A DNA stretch of 64,000 bases, from positions 3,100,001 through 3,164,000 of the forward strand of contig NZ_CP010310.2 of NCBI RefSeq assembly GCF_000815105.2, given 5' to 3'. The notes below the pieces were generated by a model. That model worked only from the letters and a program-made list of their open reading frames with translations. It ran no database searches and had not been told where the DNA came from. This stretch comes from Pandoraea pulmonicola. GTDB lineage: Bacteria > Pseudomonadota > Gammaproteobacteria > Burkholderiales > Burkholderiaceae. A program made the position numbers and the translations under genes. Positions 25,326-34,186 of the stretch are shown piece after piece (positions within the stretch are counted from its first letter, which is position 1; each line of letters opens with the position of its first letter).

Positions 25326-26118
25326 AATGCGACAGATCGTTGAAGCCGTGAGCGAGCGCGACATCGGTGGCCGACGCCCCGGCACGCAACGCCGGCAAGG
25401 CGCGCACCAACCGCAGCTGATTGCGCCACGCGTGCGGCGCGAGCCCCGTCTCGCGCGAGAACAGGCGAGCGGCGTGAAACGGTGAGAGGCCAACCGCCTC
25501 GGCCAGCGCCGTGAGCGAGAGCGGTTCGGCAAGGTCGGCCGACAACCTGGCCTTCATCGTTTCCACACGTACGGCGTCTCGATGCCCGGACAATTCCGGC
25601 AAGCGAGCCTGCGCATGGCGCGTGAGCATCATCGAGACGGCTTCGATCAGCACGCTTTCCGCCATCAGCGGATCCGCGCCGCTTTGCAGCAGTTGATGCG
25701 CGGCCAGCAGTCGCTGGAGCGCCGGGGCATCGTGAACGACGTCTTCGCCGAACCACGGCATCGCGTCGTCCGGGGCGGCCAGTCCGGTCAATTGTCGTTG
25801 CACGCCCTTCACGAAGTCGACCGGCAGATAGAACACACGGTAGCGCCAGCCGAAGTCGGTCTCGCGCGCACCCGTATGCACTTCGCCTGGATGGATGATC
25901 GCGATGGAACCGGCATCGGCCACGTGCTCGCCGCCGCGATAGAAATAGCGCTCCGCGCCCGCCACGATGCACGCGAACGTGTACGCATCATGCCAATGCG
26001 GCGCAAAGGTGTGGTCGTTGTACTCGGCCGTGAGCATGTCGGCCCCCGGCACGAGCGACGAGCGCCAGTACAAGGGAGCGTTGCGAAACGGTCGGGTCGG
26101 TGGGGACGAGGCATCCAT
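25258..26118 (-). CDS. AraC family transcriptional regulator (AraC-type cupin sensor)
   Basis: 286 residues from ATG 26118. The N-terminal cupin sensor is visible as HTFAPHWHDAYTFACIVAGAERYFYRGGEH and SIAIIHPGEVHTG; two C-terminal HTHs are visible (LTALAEAVGLSPFHAARLFSRETGLAPHAWRNQLR and ATDVALAHGFNDLSHFTRYFRRAFGVPPGKW). It probably activates nearby genes for a small exported or imported compound. Downstream of tam on the same strand with a 92-nt gap. Its stop lies inside the convergent LysR gene. Confidence 0.87.
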   Translation of the reverse strand: MDASSPPTRPFRNAPLYWRSSLVPGADMLTAEYNDHTFAPHWHDAYTFACIVAGAERYFYRGGEHVADAGSIAIIHPGEVHTGARETDFGWRYRVFYLPVDFVKGVQRQLTGLAAPDDAMPWFGEDVVHDAPALQRLLAAHQLLQSGADPLMAESVLIEAVSMMLTRHAQARLPELSGHRDAVRVETMKARLSADLAEPLSLTALAEAVGLSPFHAARLFSRETGLAPHAWRNQLRLVRALPALRAGASATDVALAHGFNDLSHFTRYFRRAFGVPPGKWSVGSGA

Positions 26119-26210
26119 GCCCGCTACTTTACACTGCGCCGCAGGCGCTTGCCGCACTGCCCCCGAAGGCGCATCGGCTACCGGCGACGCACATGCGCAC
26201 ACGGAATCGG

Positions 26211-27035
26211 TCAGCGTGTCGCGACGACGAAGAGCCGTGGGAACGGCAGCAGCACCGTGCCGTCGTCCAGCGCCGGATACGCCCGGGCGATCTCGTCGGT
26301 GTAACGGCTCAGGAAGGCCTCGCGCGAGGCGTCGTCGAGTTTTGCGAGGAACGGTCGCAACGCGCTGCCCTTGAACCATTCCACCACGGCGGCCGCGCCG
26401 CCGGCGAGCGGGTGATAGTACGTGGTGCGCCAGATGTCCACGCGCGAGCACGTCGCGCGCAGCAGCGGATAGTAGAACGCGGCTCCGTGGCGCGCGGTGC
26501 GCTCCACGCCCTTGAGCGTGGCGGCCCAGCGGGGATCGGCGGCAACTTCACGCATCAGCCGATGCGCGGGTTCGTCCAGGTTGTCGGGTGTCTGCACCGC
26601 CAACGACCCGCCGGGCGCCAGACGCTCGACCAGACGCGGATACAACGTCTCGTGATCGGGCAACCATTGCATCACGGCGTTGGCGAGAATCACGTCGAAC
26701 GGCCCGTTCCGACCCTCAGGTCCATCTTGCCAACTCGCAATGTCGGCCACCTCGAAACGGAACCGCGGCAGCCGGGCGCGCGCCGCATCGATCATGTCCT
26801 GCGAACTGTCCAGCCCCAGCACTTCCGCTTGCGCATAGCGCTCGGCCAGCACTTCCGTCGAATTGCCCGGACCGCAGCCAATGTCGGCCACACGGGCGGC
26901 GGCGCGCCCCGGCAAGTCCGGGATGGCCGCGACGAGATCGCGGACGGGACGCGTGCGCTCGTCTTCGAATTTCACATATTGCGCGGCTTGCCAGGCCGGG
27001 TTGACGGGGGCATTCGGCGACGGAATCTGCGTCAT
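26211..27035 (-). CDS. tam: trans-aconitate 2-methyltransferase-like SAM-dependent methyltransferase
   Basis: 274 residues, the usual Tam length. ATG 27035 is supported by GAAGGAG upstream; the frame is open to 27386 without support. The SAM-binding motif is ARVADIGCGPGNSTEVLAERYAQAEVLGLDSSQDMI, followed by FDVILANAVMQWLPDHETLYPRLVERLAPGG and VQTPDNLDEPAHRLMREV. The conserved YVKFEDERTRPVRDLVAAIP N-terminus is characteristic of Tam, which methylates the citric-acid-cycle inhibitor trans-aconitate. Cytoplasmic. Confidence 0.85.
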   Translation of the reverse strand: MTQIPSPNAPVNPAWQAAQYVKFEDERTRPVRDLVAAIPDLPGRAAARVADIGCGPGNSTEVLAERYAQAEVLGLDSSQDMIDAARARLPRFRFEVADIASWQDGPEGRNGPFDVILANAVMQWLPDHETLYPRLVERLAPGGSLAVQTPDNLDEPAHRLMREVAADPRWAATLKGVERTARHGAAFYYPLLRATCSRVDIWRTTYYHPLAGGAAAVVEWFKGSALRPFLAKLDDASREAFLSRYTDEIARAYPALDDGTVLLPFPRLFVVATR

Positions 27036-27078
27036 GACGGGCTCCTTCGGATGCGACGTTGCGACAGCCGTCACGATA

Positions 27079-27945
27079 TCAGGTCGCCGCCTGCAGCGCC
27101 TCCACGAACACGCGAAGATGCGAAGCCTCGGCATCGGTGATCGCCCAGTACACCATGCCGCCGCGACGCCACCGGGCGATGGCATAACCATCGACAACCG
27201 TGATCGTCGGCGCCGCCGCGGCCTTCTCGCGCGCCGGAAACACGTACAGGTCGATCGGGTGCCTGTCGGTGCGATAGACGAGCACGGCCACCGTTCGTCC
27301 TCCAACGTAATCGAGCCGCCCTCCCGCGAGCGGAAAGCCCTTGTCCGCCAGGTCGATGACGGGCGGCGCGTAGTCGATCCTGCCATTGAACCAGGGTTTC
27401 ACGGTGTGCTGATCGGTCGAGACGACGTCGATCGGATGCTGCGAGAGCAGCGCGCGCACATGGCTGGAAACGATTTCCTGCGGCTGCAAGCCCGTCGATT
27501 GCGCCTGCGTCTCCTCCTGCGGCACAGGCGGACGAGCGCCGAGCAGCGCCAACGCGACCGCGAGTCCGCCGAGGATCGCGCCCCCCGCACCACCGAAGAG
27601 CCACGGCGCCAGGCGTGCCCCCCAGCCGGCATCGACCGGGATATCGGTGCGCGGCCTGGCCGCAGGCTTCGACGACGGCCGTGGCGCGGATGCGTCGACG
27701 GCCGGCCTGGTATCTGACGACGCAGAGGGATGGGGGGAACGAGCGTCGCGCGGCGTACGGCGCTCCGCCTGGGCGAGATCGTCGCGCAGACGTTCGCGCA
27801 GCGAAGTCGGCGCCTCGTGACGCAACGAACCGTCGCGCAGCATCTTGCCGAGGGTCATGGACTCGCCACCGGCGGGCGCGCCGTCGCCCTCCTTGCGGGG
27901 CTCGCCCGACGGGTTCGCGCCGCTCGGGTCGTCGGACTTACTCAT
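27079..27945 (-). CDS. anti-sigma factor-like transmembrane protein
   Basis: 288 residues: a cytoplasmic N-terminal part (1-110, with helix SLRERLRDDLAQAERR), one membrane segment (about 113-137) and a periplasmic domain (about 150-288) containing SSHVRALLSQHPIDVVSTDQHTVKPWFNGRIDYAPPVIDLADKGF, typical of zinc-finger-superfamily anti-sigma proteins. The translation contains no cysteine, so the HxxxCxxC zinc motif is absent. It overlaps the end of the ECF sigma gene by 8 nt, so it is co-translated and most likely restrains that sigma factor. Confidence 0.82.
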   Translation of the reverse strand: MSKSDDPSGANPSGEPRKEGDGAPAGGESMTLGKMLRDGSLRHEAPTSLRERLRDDLAQAERRTPRDARSPHPSASSDTRPAVDASAPRPSSKPAARPRTDIPVDAGWGARLAPWLFGGAGGAILGGLAVALALLGARPPVPQEETQAQSTGLQPQEIVSSHVRALLSQHPIDVVSTDQHTVKPWFNGRIDYAPPVIDLADKGFPLAGGRLDYVGGRTVAVLVYRTDRHPIDLYVFPAREKAAAAPTITVVDGYAIARWRRGGMVYWAITDAEASHLRVFVEALQAAT

Positions 27946-28603
27946 CGTGTCCTCCTCGGATTGTGCCGCCCAGCGGCAGACGGGTGACCTGCGCCGACGA
28001 CGTGGCCGATGTAGCCGATGCCGCCGACGTAGCGGAAGTCGCGGACATCTGCGCCGCCCGCACGGCGGCGGCGAGCATCTGCCGGCCCCGCGCGAGGCGC
28101 GACATCACCGTGCCGGCCGGCACGCCCACGATCGTTTCGATCTCGCGGTAGCTCATATCCTCGATCTCACGCAGCACCAGCACCTCGCGAAAAACCACCG
28201 GCAGGCTCGCCAGCGCCTCTCGCACCAGGGCACATTCGTCGCGGCGCACCGCCAGCATTTCGGGGTCGCCTGGCGATGTCTCGTCCCAGCCCGGCAAACG
28301 CTCGTCGTACAGGCCGTGCGAAGCTTCGTCGAACGGTGTACCGTCCGCCGCGTCCGAGCGACGCCGCCACTCGGTCAGCCATGTATTGCGCACGATGGCC
28401 AGCAGCCATGCCCGGGCGTTCTCGCCACGAAATCCGTCGAAGAAACGCAACGCCCGCAAGTAGGCCTCCTGGACGATGTCGTCGGCATCGCTCGCGCTGC
28501 CCGAGAGCCAGCGCGCGAGGTTATACGCCGCATCGAGATGCGGCAGGGCCAGGGCTTCGAATCGTCCCGCCGCCTGCGCGTCGGGCTTTTCAGCGTCGCT
28601 CAC
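27938..28603 (-). CDS. ECF-type RNA polymerase sigma factor
   Basis: 221 residues from GTG 28603, with GGGAGA just upstream; the frame is open to 28750. Region 2 is AYNLARWLSGSASDADDIVQEAYLRALRFFDGFRGENARAWLLAIVRNTWL; region 4 is LASLPVVFREVLVLREIEDMSYREIETIVGVPAGTVMSRLARGRQML. A low-complexity Ala/Thr/Ser tail (about 190-210) precedes the stop. It follows the cupredoxin gene by 157 nt and is coupled to the anti-sigma gene by overlap. Confidence 0.9.
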   Translation of the reverse strand: MSDAEKPDAQAAGRFEALALPHLDAAYNLARWLSGSASDADDIVQEAYLRALRFFDGFRGENARAWLLAIVRNTWLTEWRRRSDAADGTPFDEASHGLYDERLPGWDETSPGDPEMLAVRRDECALVREALASLPVVFREVLVLREIEDMSYREIETIVGVPAGTVMSRLARGRQMLAAAVRAAQMSATSATSAASATSATSSAQVTRLPLGGTIRGGHDE

Positions 28604-28760
28604 CGGGGTCTCCCGTGCCGGGCAGCGCACTGCCCGGGTGAATCGGCCTTGAATCGGCCTTGAATCGGTCTGGCGGGATGCGCGCGGGATTCGCCCGCGA
28701 CATCCACCCCGCCAACGGCCCCATTGAATCACATCGATGGGTTCGCACACGTCTGCCCGA

Positions 28761-29150
28761 TTATTTCACGATGACGGTCCCTGTCATATGCGGATGAATC
28801 GCGCAAAAGTACGGGTACGTTCCCGGCTTGTCGAAGGTGTACGAAAAGCTGCCGTCGGTATCGAGCGCGCCGGAGGCAAACGCGCGCGGACTGGACGAAC
28901 TCGTCACGGTGTGGGGTTCGTCGTCACGATTGATCCACGTCACCTTCGTGCCGGCGCGAACGGTGAGCGTCGCGGGCGCGAACGTGAAGTTGTCGATATG
29001 CACGGTGACGGCGTCGGCCGCGCGCGCCGCCACCGGCAAGCCAAGCGTGAGCGCACCGCCTGCCGCGGCAACAAGAACGACGAAAGCAACGAGAACGCGC
29101 GGAAACGTGCGACGGGGCGCCTGGCCGTGTTGTGAAGCGATGGATGTCAT
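28761..29150 (-). CDS. periplasmic cupredoxin (type 1 copper protein)
   Basis: 129 residues from ATG 29150, preceded by GGAG 6 nt upstream. The N-terminal export segment is RVLVAFVVLVAAAGGALTLGLPVAARA. The mature domain has a plastocyanin/amicyanin-like fold with copper ligands visible as DDEPHTVTS (His) and PYFCAIHPHMTG (Cys, His, Met). It probably carries electrons or senses copper in the periplasm. It lies 27 nt after the metallophosphoesterase gene and upstream of the ECF sigma pair. Confidence 0.88.
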   Translation of the reverse strand: MTSIASQHGQAPRRTFPRVLVAFVVLVAAAGGALTLGLPVAARAADAVTVHIDNFTFAPATLTVRAGTKVTWINRDDEPHTVTSSSSPRAFASGALDTDGSFSYTFDKPGTYPYFCAIHPHMTGTVIVK

Positions 29151-29177
29151 GAGGATCTCCCGAAGCAATATCCGCAC

Positions 29178-30218
29178 TCACGAGGACAGCGTGGCGTCGG
29201 CAAGCAGCGGCGCGCCGTCGAGCGACGTGTAATCGACGCGACGGATGCCCAGCGTCTGCCGCAATTGCGCGGCGTCGACCTTCAACGGCCCCGGCCCCGG
29301 GCCATCGCCCGGCGAGGGCTGCGGGAATGCCGTGGACATCGCGGTTTGCAGACGCACGTTGCCCTCCACCTTCTGCAGCACCTGATGGATGTGACCATTG
29401 AGCACCGTCACCGAACCGAAAGGCCGCAGCAATGCCAGCGCACGATCGGCGTCGTCCGTACCCCAGCCCCATGCCGGATAGACCGACCACAGCGGCATGT
29501 GCGTGAACACCACGATCGGCGTGCTGTGCGAGCGCCCCTTGAGATCCGCCGCCAGCCACGCGATCTGCGCGTCGCCGAGATAACCCATGCCGCCCGCCTT
29601 GAGGTTGAGCACGTTGACGAGCGCGACGAAGTGAACCCCCTGCTGATCGAAGCTGTACCAGCCGACGCCTTTCGTGTCCGGGGCGAAGCGTCCGAAGAAC
29701 GCGCGGCCGTCGTCGCCGATGACATCGTGCTCGCCCGGCACGTAGTGCGTTTGCAGCCCCGCGCCATTCACGATCTGCTGCGCCGCGTCGAACTCCTCGG
29801 CGCGCGACAGATGACTCACGTCGCCGGTATGCAGCATGAAGGCCGGGCGTTGCGGCGCCGCGCGGATCCTGTCGATGGCCGACTGCAAGGTCGCCGCCGG
29901 ATCGGGATTGGGCGCCTTGTTGAAACCGATGTGGCTGTCGCTGATCTGCACGAACGACAGCGCGTTGCGCGTGGCCGTATCCGCGGCATGCGCCGCCCCG
30001 CCCAGCGACAGCCCGCGCGGCACACCGCCGTCGAGCGTCCACAGGATCCCCGCGCCGGCCCACGCGAGGCATGCCATCGCCCGGCGGCGCGAGATTCGCA
30101 ACGGTGAAGCGTCCACCCGCGTGTGGGATGCCTGGGCTGGCTCCGCGCCGTCGAGCGACGGGCAAGCAACGTCGGCGTCGGTGTCGACGCCCGTCTGGGA
30201 ATGCTGGCGACTGCTCAT
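29178..30218 (-). CDS. Tat-exported metallophosphoesterase
   Basis: 346 residues from ATG 30218 after GGAGG. A twin-arginine export signal, ISRRRAMACLAWAGAGILW, ends near AAHA (about residue 78). Calcineurin-like phosphoesterase motifs follow: QISDSHIGF, HTGDVSHL, PGEHDVIG (GNHD with Glu), VVFTHMPLW and NGHIHQ. Tat export fits an enzyme that binds its metals in the cytoplasm. First gene of the putative metallophosphoesterase-cupredoxin-sigma-anti-sigma unit. Substrate unknown. Confidence 0.88.
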   Translation of the reverse strand: MSSRQHSQTGVDTDADVACPSLDGAEPAQASHTRVDASPLRISRRRAMACLAWAGAGILWTLDGGVPRGLSLGGAAHAADTATRNALSFVQISDSHIGFNKAPNPDPAATLQSAIDRIRAAPQRPAFMLHTGDVSHLSRAEEFDAAQQIVNGAGLQTHYVPGEHDVIGDDGRAFFGRFAPDTKGVGWYSFDQQGVHFVALVNVLNLKAGGMGYLGDAQIAWLAADLKGRSHSTPIVVFTHMPLWSVYPAWGWGTDDADRALALLRPFGSVTVLNGHIHQVLQKVEGNVRLQTAMSTAFPQPSPGDGPGPGPLKVDAAQLRQTLGIRRVDYTSLDGAPLLADATLSS

Positions 30219-30357
30219 GACACACCTCCGGACCGGCGCGCTCCACGCGTCCGTCACCATGACGGGCGTCGGGAGTGCCGTTATCCGTAGTACTGGTCGA
30301 CGTGTCGCTTTATTCCCGATATTTCCGGATGATTTGCCGGGCGTGCACGGGCAAACC

Positions 30358-31083
30358 TCACATCGTCGATTTGTTCCAGCGGGCAGACGTGTCGGCGCCC
30401 TCTGATTGGCGAATCAGCGGCAGTGGATCGACCGGAGCGCCGTGGCGCCACAGTTCGAAGTGCAGATGCGGGCCGGTCGCCATCCCCGTGCTTCCGACCT
30501 TGCCGACGATCTCGCCGGCTTCGACGATCGTTCCCGCGCGCAGGTGGCGCGCGGCCTGAGACAGGTGAGCGTAGCGCGTCTCGCTGTCGTATCGGTGGCC
30601 GATCACCACATAGCGTCCATAACCGCGTCGTTCGTAGCCGACGCGCTTGACCACCCCCCTGGCCGCCGCGCGTACCGGTGTCCCGGCCGGCGCCACCAGG
30701 TCCACGCCGTTGTGCCAATCATGGACGCGGCGCACGGGATGGTACCGCGCGCCGAAGTGCGAGGACACGCGCACCGCGGCCACCGGCTCCACGTATGACT
30801 CGGCGGACCTCAGGGGGCGTCCGGATGTGGCACCGGACTTGGCGCCGCCGTGGGCAGGTCCGGCGGCGAGGCCGGCGAATCCGGCAAATAGCGCCGTGTT
30901 GTAGCCAAAGAAACTGACGAGTCTCCGCAGGGTGCGACGGCGTTCGCAGGCTCGCCCGCCCCTCGGCACATCCGCGATGTCACGGCCCGCCGCTGCTCGA
31001 CTCAGGAATGCAGCCCATGAGAACCAAAGAGAAGAAAACATCGCTCGAAGAACAAACTCCAAAGCGACGCAGTCTACGGACAT
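30358..31083 (-). CDS. M23 (LytM) family peptidase
   Basis: 241 residues. A hydrophobic segment (about 56-76, SFFGYNTALFAGFAGLAAGP) suggests a membrane anchor or signal, and the LytM zinc-peptidase domain follows. Metal and catalytic residues are visible in HDWHNGVDL (HxxxD) and GPHLHFELW (HxH); YAHLSQ and GKVGSTGMATGPH are typical. It should cut peptidoglycan cross-bridges or activate amidases. Alternative start ATG 31041 (MFSSLWFSW); neither start has a clear Shine-Dalgarno. Confidence 0.85.
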   Translation of the reverse strand: MSVDCVALEFVLRAMFSSLWFSWAAFLSRAAAGRDIADVPRGGRACERRRTLRRLVSFFGYNTALFAGFAGLAAGPAHGGAKSGATSGRPLRSAESYVEPVAAVRVSSHFGARYHPVRRVHDWHNGVDLVAPAGTPVRAAARGVVKRVGYERRGYGRYVVIGHRYDSETRYAHLSQAARHLRAGTIVEAGEIVGKVGSTGMATGPHLHFELWRHGAPVDPLPLIRQSEGADTSARWNKSTM

Positions 31084-31238
31084 TGCGAGCGGGATTTAGC
31101 GGGAATGCCCCCAAATTACCCCTCAATCCCCCGCGAATCGCGGTGTTTTGGGAGTACGCCCGGCACAGCGGCCAGTCTCGCCGCGCCCCCCATATCGATG
31201 CAGTTCGTCCATGAACGAGGGAGCGATGGATGCCGTGA

Positions 31239-32390
31239 TCAGGCCGTGCTCGCCGCGCCCGGCGCGGCTTCCTGCCGCATCAATCGCCGCGCAGCCGGGC
31301 TGCTCACGCACCTGTGCAATACGCCCCCGAGGAACGTGCATGCGACGAGCACCGGCGGATAGACGAGGAACGTCCAGCGCATATCGCCGCCGGCCAACGC
31401 GAGATATGCCGGCGTCACCGCGAGCACGACAAACATGTGGCTCAGATAGATCTCGTAGCTCCAGCGCCCCATCCGCGTGAGCCATTGCCAGGTACGCGGC
31501 ACGGCGCGCGTCGAGCCATGCGCCGCCGCGAGCCAGCACGCGGCGCTCGCGCAGAGCACAAGCATCACGCCGTCGTGCAGTGCGTTCCACAGCACGTCGC
31601 CGAAGAACACCACCGCCAGCAGGCCCACGACGCCCAGCACGCCGATCGCCCGCGCGATCACGCGCGGCAACGTCACCCGCTGCATGGCAAGCGCCGTGAG
31701 CACGCCCCAGGCGATGGCCGCCATGCCCGGCAGATAAGCCTTCTCCTGCCATATTTCGTTGCCCTGCAGCGCCGCCCGCGTCCACGGTAGCGAGAGGGCG
31801 AGCATCGCGAGCGCCAGTATTCGCCAATGCCCTCGCAACACGAGGCACACGAGCGGGAACGCCAGATAGAAACACTCTTCGATCGAGAGCGACCACAACA
31901 CATCCCACGCACCGGGCAACCAGTTCGTACGACCTTCGTACCAGTTCAGCGTCATGGTGAGCGCCGAGGCCAGCGCGCCGCCGAGCGACTGCCCCGGCTT
32001 GTTGATGACGAAACCCGGCACCGCCAGCCAATGCATGACCGCCAGCACCGCGAGGAGCATCACGAGCAACGGGAAGATGCGCACCGCGCGCAAGGCATAG
32101 AAGTTGCGCCAGCGCATGTGATCGAGCGAGCCGTAGCGCTCCAGCGACCGACGCGTGATCACGAAGCCGGAAATCACGAAGAACACGAAAACGGCTTCGT
32201 AACCGTTGAAGCTCAGCCCGTTGACGATGCGCTGCGGCAGCATGTCGCCCAGCAGGCTCGGGCCGAGCGGCAAGCGGAATTTGAGTGCGAGGTGATGGAC
32301 AACGACGAAGAGGATCGACAAACCGCGCAACAGATCGATGCCGTCGTTGCGTGCGCGCTGCGAAGTCGCGTGCGCCGGGACAAAAGCCAT
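31239..32390 (-). CDS. acyltransferase 3 (OafA-type) membrane protein
   Basis: 383 residues with about ten membrane helices. Landmarks are GIDLLRGLSILFVVVHHLALKFRLP (the family RGxAxxxVxxxH start), FVFFVISGFVITRRSLERYG and FYALRAVRIFPLLV. These inner-membrane enzymes O-acetylate surface polysaccharides or peptidoglycan. ATG 32390 is preceded by AGGAGA. Divergent from the PAP2 gene. The acceptor is unknown. Confidence 0.87.
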   Translation of the reverse strand: MAFVPAHATSQRARNDGIDLLRGLSILFVVVHHLALKFRLPLGPSLLGDMLPQRIVNGLSFNGYEAVFVFFVISGFVITRRSLERYGSLDHMRWRNFYALRAVRIFPLLVMLLAVLAVMHWLAVPGFVINKPGQSLGGALASALTMTLNWYEGRTNWLPGAWDVLWSLSIEECFYLAFPLVCLVLRGHWRILALAMLALSLPWTRAALQGNEIWQEKAYLPGMAAIAWGVLTALAMQRVTLPRVIARAIGVLGVVGLLAVVFFGDVLWNALHDGVMLVLCASAACWLAAAHGSTRAVPRTWQWLTRMGRWSYEIYLSHMFVVLAVTPAYLALAGGDMRWTFLVYPPVLVACTFLGGVLHRCVSSPAARRLMRQEAAPGAASTA

Positions 32391-32674
32391 GAAGTCTCCT
32401 GGAGCGATGTGTCGGGGGGCGTCACATCCGCGGCCATCCTACTATGGCAGCCAACATTCATCAGCTCTCGAATCAAGCAGGCCCCGAGATATCGGGAGAC
32501 GGCGCGCGGACGCCGTCGACCTCACCGTCCAGACCTCACAGAACGAACCGTTGCCGACCTTGTCTGAAGCCAGGTCACCGCGAACCGGGACGCGATTTGT
32601 GCCTCGCGCCGCCGCACGCGTAAGATAATGCCTTCACCCGAGGCGCCCTGCCGTCGGGCCGTTTTACGGTTGTC

Positions 32675-33358
32675 ATGTCTAACTCCTGGATCACCATCAC
32701 CAATTTCGGCAGCGCCGCCGTGACCGTGCCGGCGGCCGCGGCCCTCACCCTCTGGTTGCTGTCGGCACGCGCATGGCGCATGGCCATCACATGGGGCGTG
32801 ATGTTCGCCGCCGGCGCGCTCCTCGTGGCTGTCTCGAAAGTCATGTTCCTCGGCTGGGGCATGGGCGTGCGCGAGCTCGACTTCACCGGCGTCAGCGGCC
32901 ACACGATGCTCGCGGCGACCGTCTACCCGGTCATCGCCTGGTTGCTCTTGCGACGTCTGGCATGGCCGTGGCGCGTGCTCGGCATGGCCGGTGCGATGGT
33001 AGGCAGCGTGGCGGTGGGTGTGTCTCGCGTCGCCCTGTCCGCCCACTCGGTATCCGAGACGGTCGCCGGCTGGATGGTCGGCTTCGCCGTTTGCGCGGCC
33101 TTCGCGTGGTTCAGCCGCCATGACGACGCCCCGAATCTCAAGACCCTGCCGATGGCCGCCAGCCTGTTCGTGCTGGTGATGTGGCTGCATGGCGAGCGCG
33201 TGCCGACGCAGCGCTGGATCACCCACATCGCGCTGCAGCTCTCCGGACGCGACCAGCCCTTCCGTCGGGCGAGTTGGCATGCGCGCAAACCGGCACCGCC
33301 GGCACCACCCGCCTCGTCAGTCGTCGCACCCTCGACGATGCCGGCCGCCGTGCATTGA
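32675..33358 (+). CDS. PAP2 superfamily membrane phosphatase
   Basis: 227 residues, about six membrane segments. Two of the three acid phosphatase motifs are seen: FTGVSGHTMLAAT (SGHT) and GVSRVALSAHSVSETVAGWMVG (SRxxxxxHxxxE, where many members have Asp). The first Lys-rich motif is weak. It may dephosphorylate lipid phosphates such as undecaprenyl or phosphatidyl species. A possible promoter TTGTGC-N18-TAAGAT lies in the 284-nt divergent gap. The proline-rich C-terminal tail (PAPPAPPASS) is probably disordered. Confidence 0.75.
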   Translation: MSNSWITITNFGSAAVTVPAAAALTLWLLSARAWRMAITWGVMFAAGALLVAVSKVMFLGWGMGVRELDFTGVSGHTMLAATVYPVIAWLLLRRLAWPWRVLGMAGAMVGSVAVGVSRVALSAHSVSETVAGWMVGFAVCAAFAWFSRHDDAPNLKTLPMAASLFVLVMWLHGERVPTQRWITHIALQLSGRDQPFRRASWHARKPAPPAPPASSVVAPSTMPAAVH

Positions 33359-33361
33359 GGT

Positions 33362-33390
33362 GACGGCAAAGTGCGCCCGCACATGCCGTC
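33362..33390. terminator. bidirectional terminator hairpin
   Basis: GACGGCA (33362-33368) pairs with TGCCGTC (33384-33390), enclosing an inner GTGC/GCAC stem, between the convergent PAP2 and phasin genes. The plus-strand tail is T-rich (TTCCCTCTGTT). Confidence 0.6.
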
Positions 33391-33550
33391 TTCCCTCTGT
33401 TGCCCATGCGGCGCGGTCGGTGCAGCGCCCACCATGCCAAGCCTGTGGTGGTCAGCATAGCGAGCGCGGCTTCCGGCGCAGGATGGCGGCAAGCACATCG
33501 CCGCCTGGCCGTCTGGCCGCCGATAGAAGCGCTCGGCGGCCCGCCGGGAC

Positions 33551-34144
33551 TTACGTGCTCGAACGGTGAGCTTGCGCGCCGCCACGCTTCGCGGGCGGCA
33601 CGCGACCGTTGAGCGGCGAAGGTTGCGAAGCGGCCGCCCCGGTCGCCTGAGCCGCTTCCGCCGACATGCGACGCCAGGCGTCCATCGTGCTTTGCGTGGC
33701 GTCGTTGAATGCCTGGAACCACTTCTGCAGCGGCGCTTCAGCCGCCTTCGCCGCTTCGCCGACCGTCGTCCCCGCCCCGATCAGATCCGGCAGCGTCATG
33801 GCGCCGGCCATGCCGTGCTGGAGGTCTTCGCCCGCCTTCCGGCAATGCTCGGCCCACAGCAACTGATTGTTCGCACACACGGCAAGCCATTCGCGCCAGA
33901 ACTCGTTTTGTTGCGCGAGCTGGCCGTTGAGCAATTGCAGGTGCGCCGTCAGCAACGCGTTGAAATCCTTCGCGTCGCCGAGCGACTTGGCGGCGTCCGA
34001 GTGCGCCTTGAGCAGTTCGGTGTCGCGCTGTGTCTGCAACTGGTGTGTACGCTGCGCCGATTCGAGAAAAATACCGTAGGCGCCGAGCGCGCTCGCCGTG
34101 CCCAGTTTCGCCAGCGCCAACGCCGGATTCGTTTCCTTTGACAT
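33551..34144 (-). CDS. phasin family protein
   Basis: 197 residues, mostly amphipathic helix (about 20-160: LESAQRTHQLQTQRDTELLKAHSDAAKSLG, EAPLQKWFQAFNDATQSTMDAWRRM), the layout of phasins that coat polyhydroxyalkanoate granules. The C-terminal 35 residues are Ser/Ala/Pro-rich. AGGAGAG precedes ATG 34144. It lies 42 nt downstream of phaB on the same strand, so the two form a PHA-linked operon; phaC and phaA are not in this window. Confidence 0.8.
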   Translation of the reverse strand: MSKETNPALALAKLGTASALGAYGIFLESAQRTHQLQTQRDTELLKAHSDAAKSLGDAKDFNALLTAHLQLLNGQLAQQNEFWREWLAVCANNQLLWAEHCRKAGEDLQHGMAGAMTLPDLIGAGTTVGEAAKAAEAPLQKWFQAFNDATQSTMDAWRRMSAEAAQATGAAASQPSPLNGRVPPAKRGGAQAHRSST

Positions 34145-34186
34145 CGTGACTCTCCTAAGTAGATGAGTGCCTTACGCTGTTGCGCG

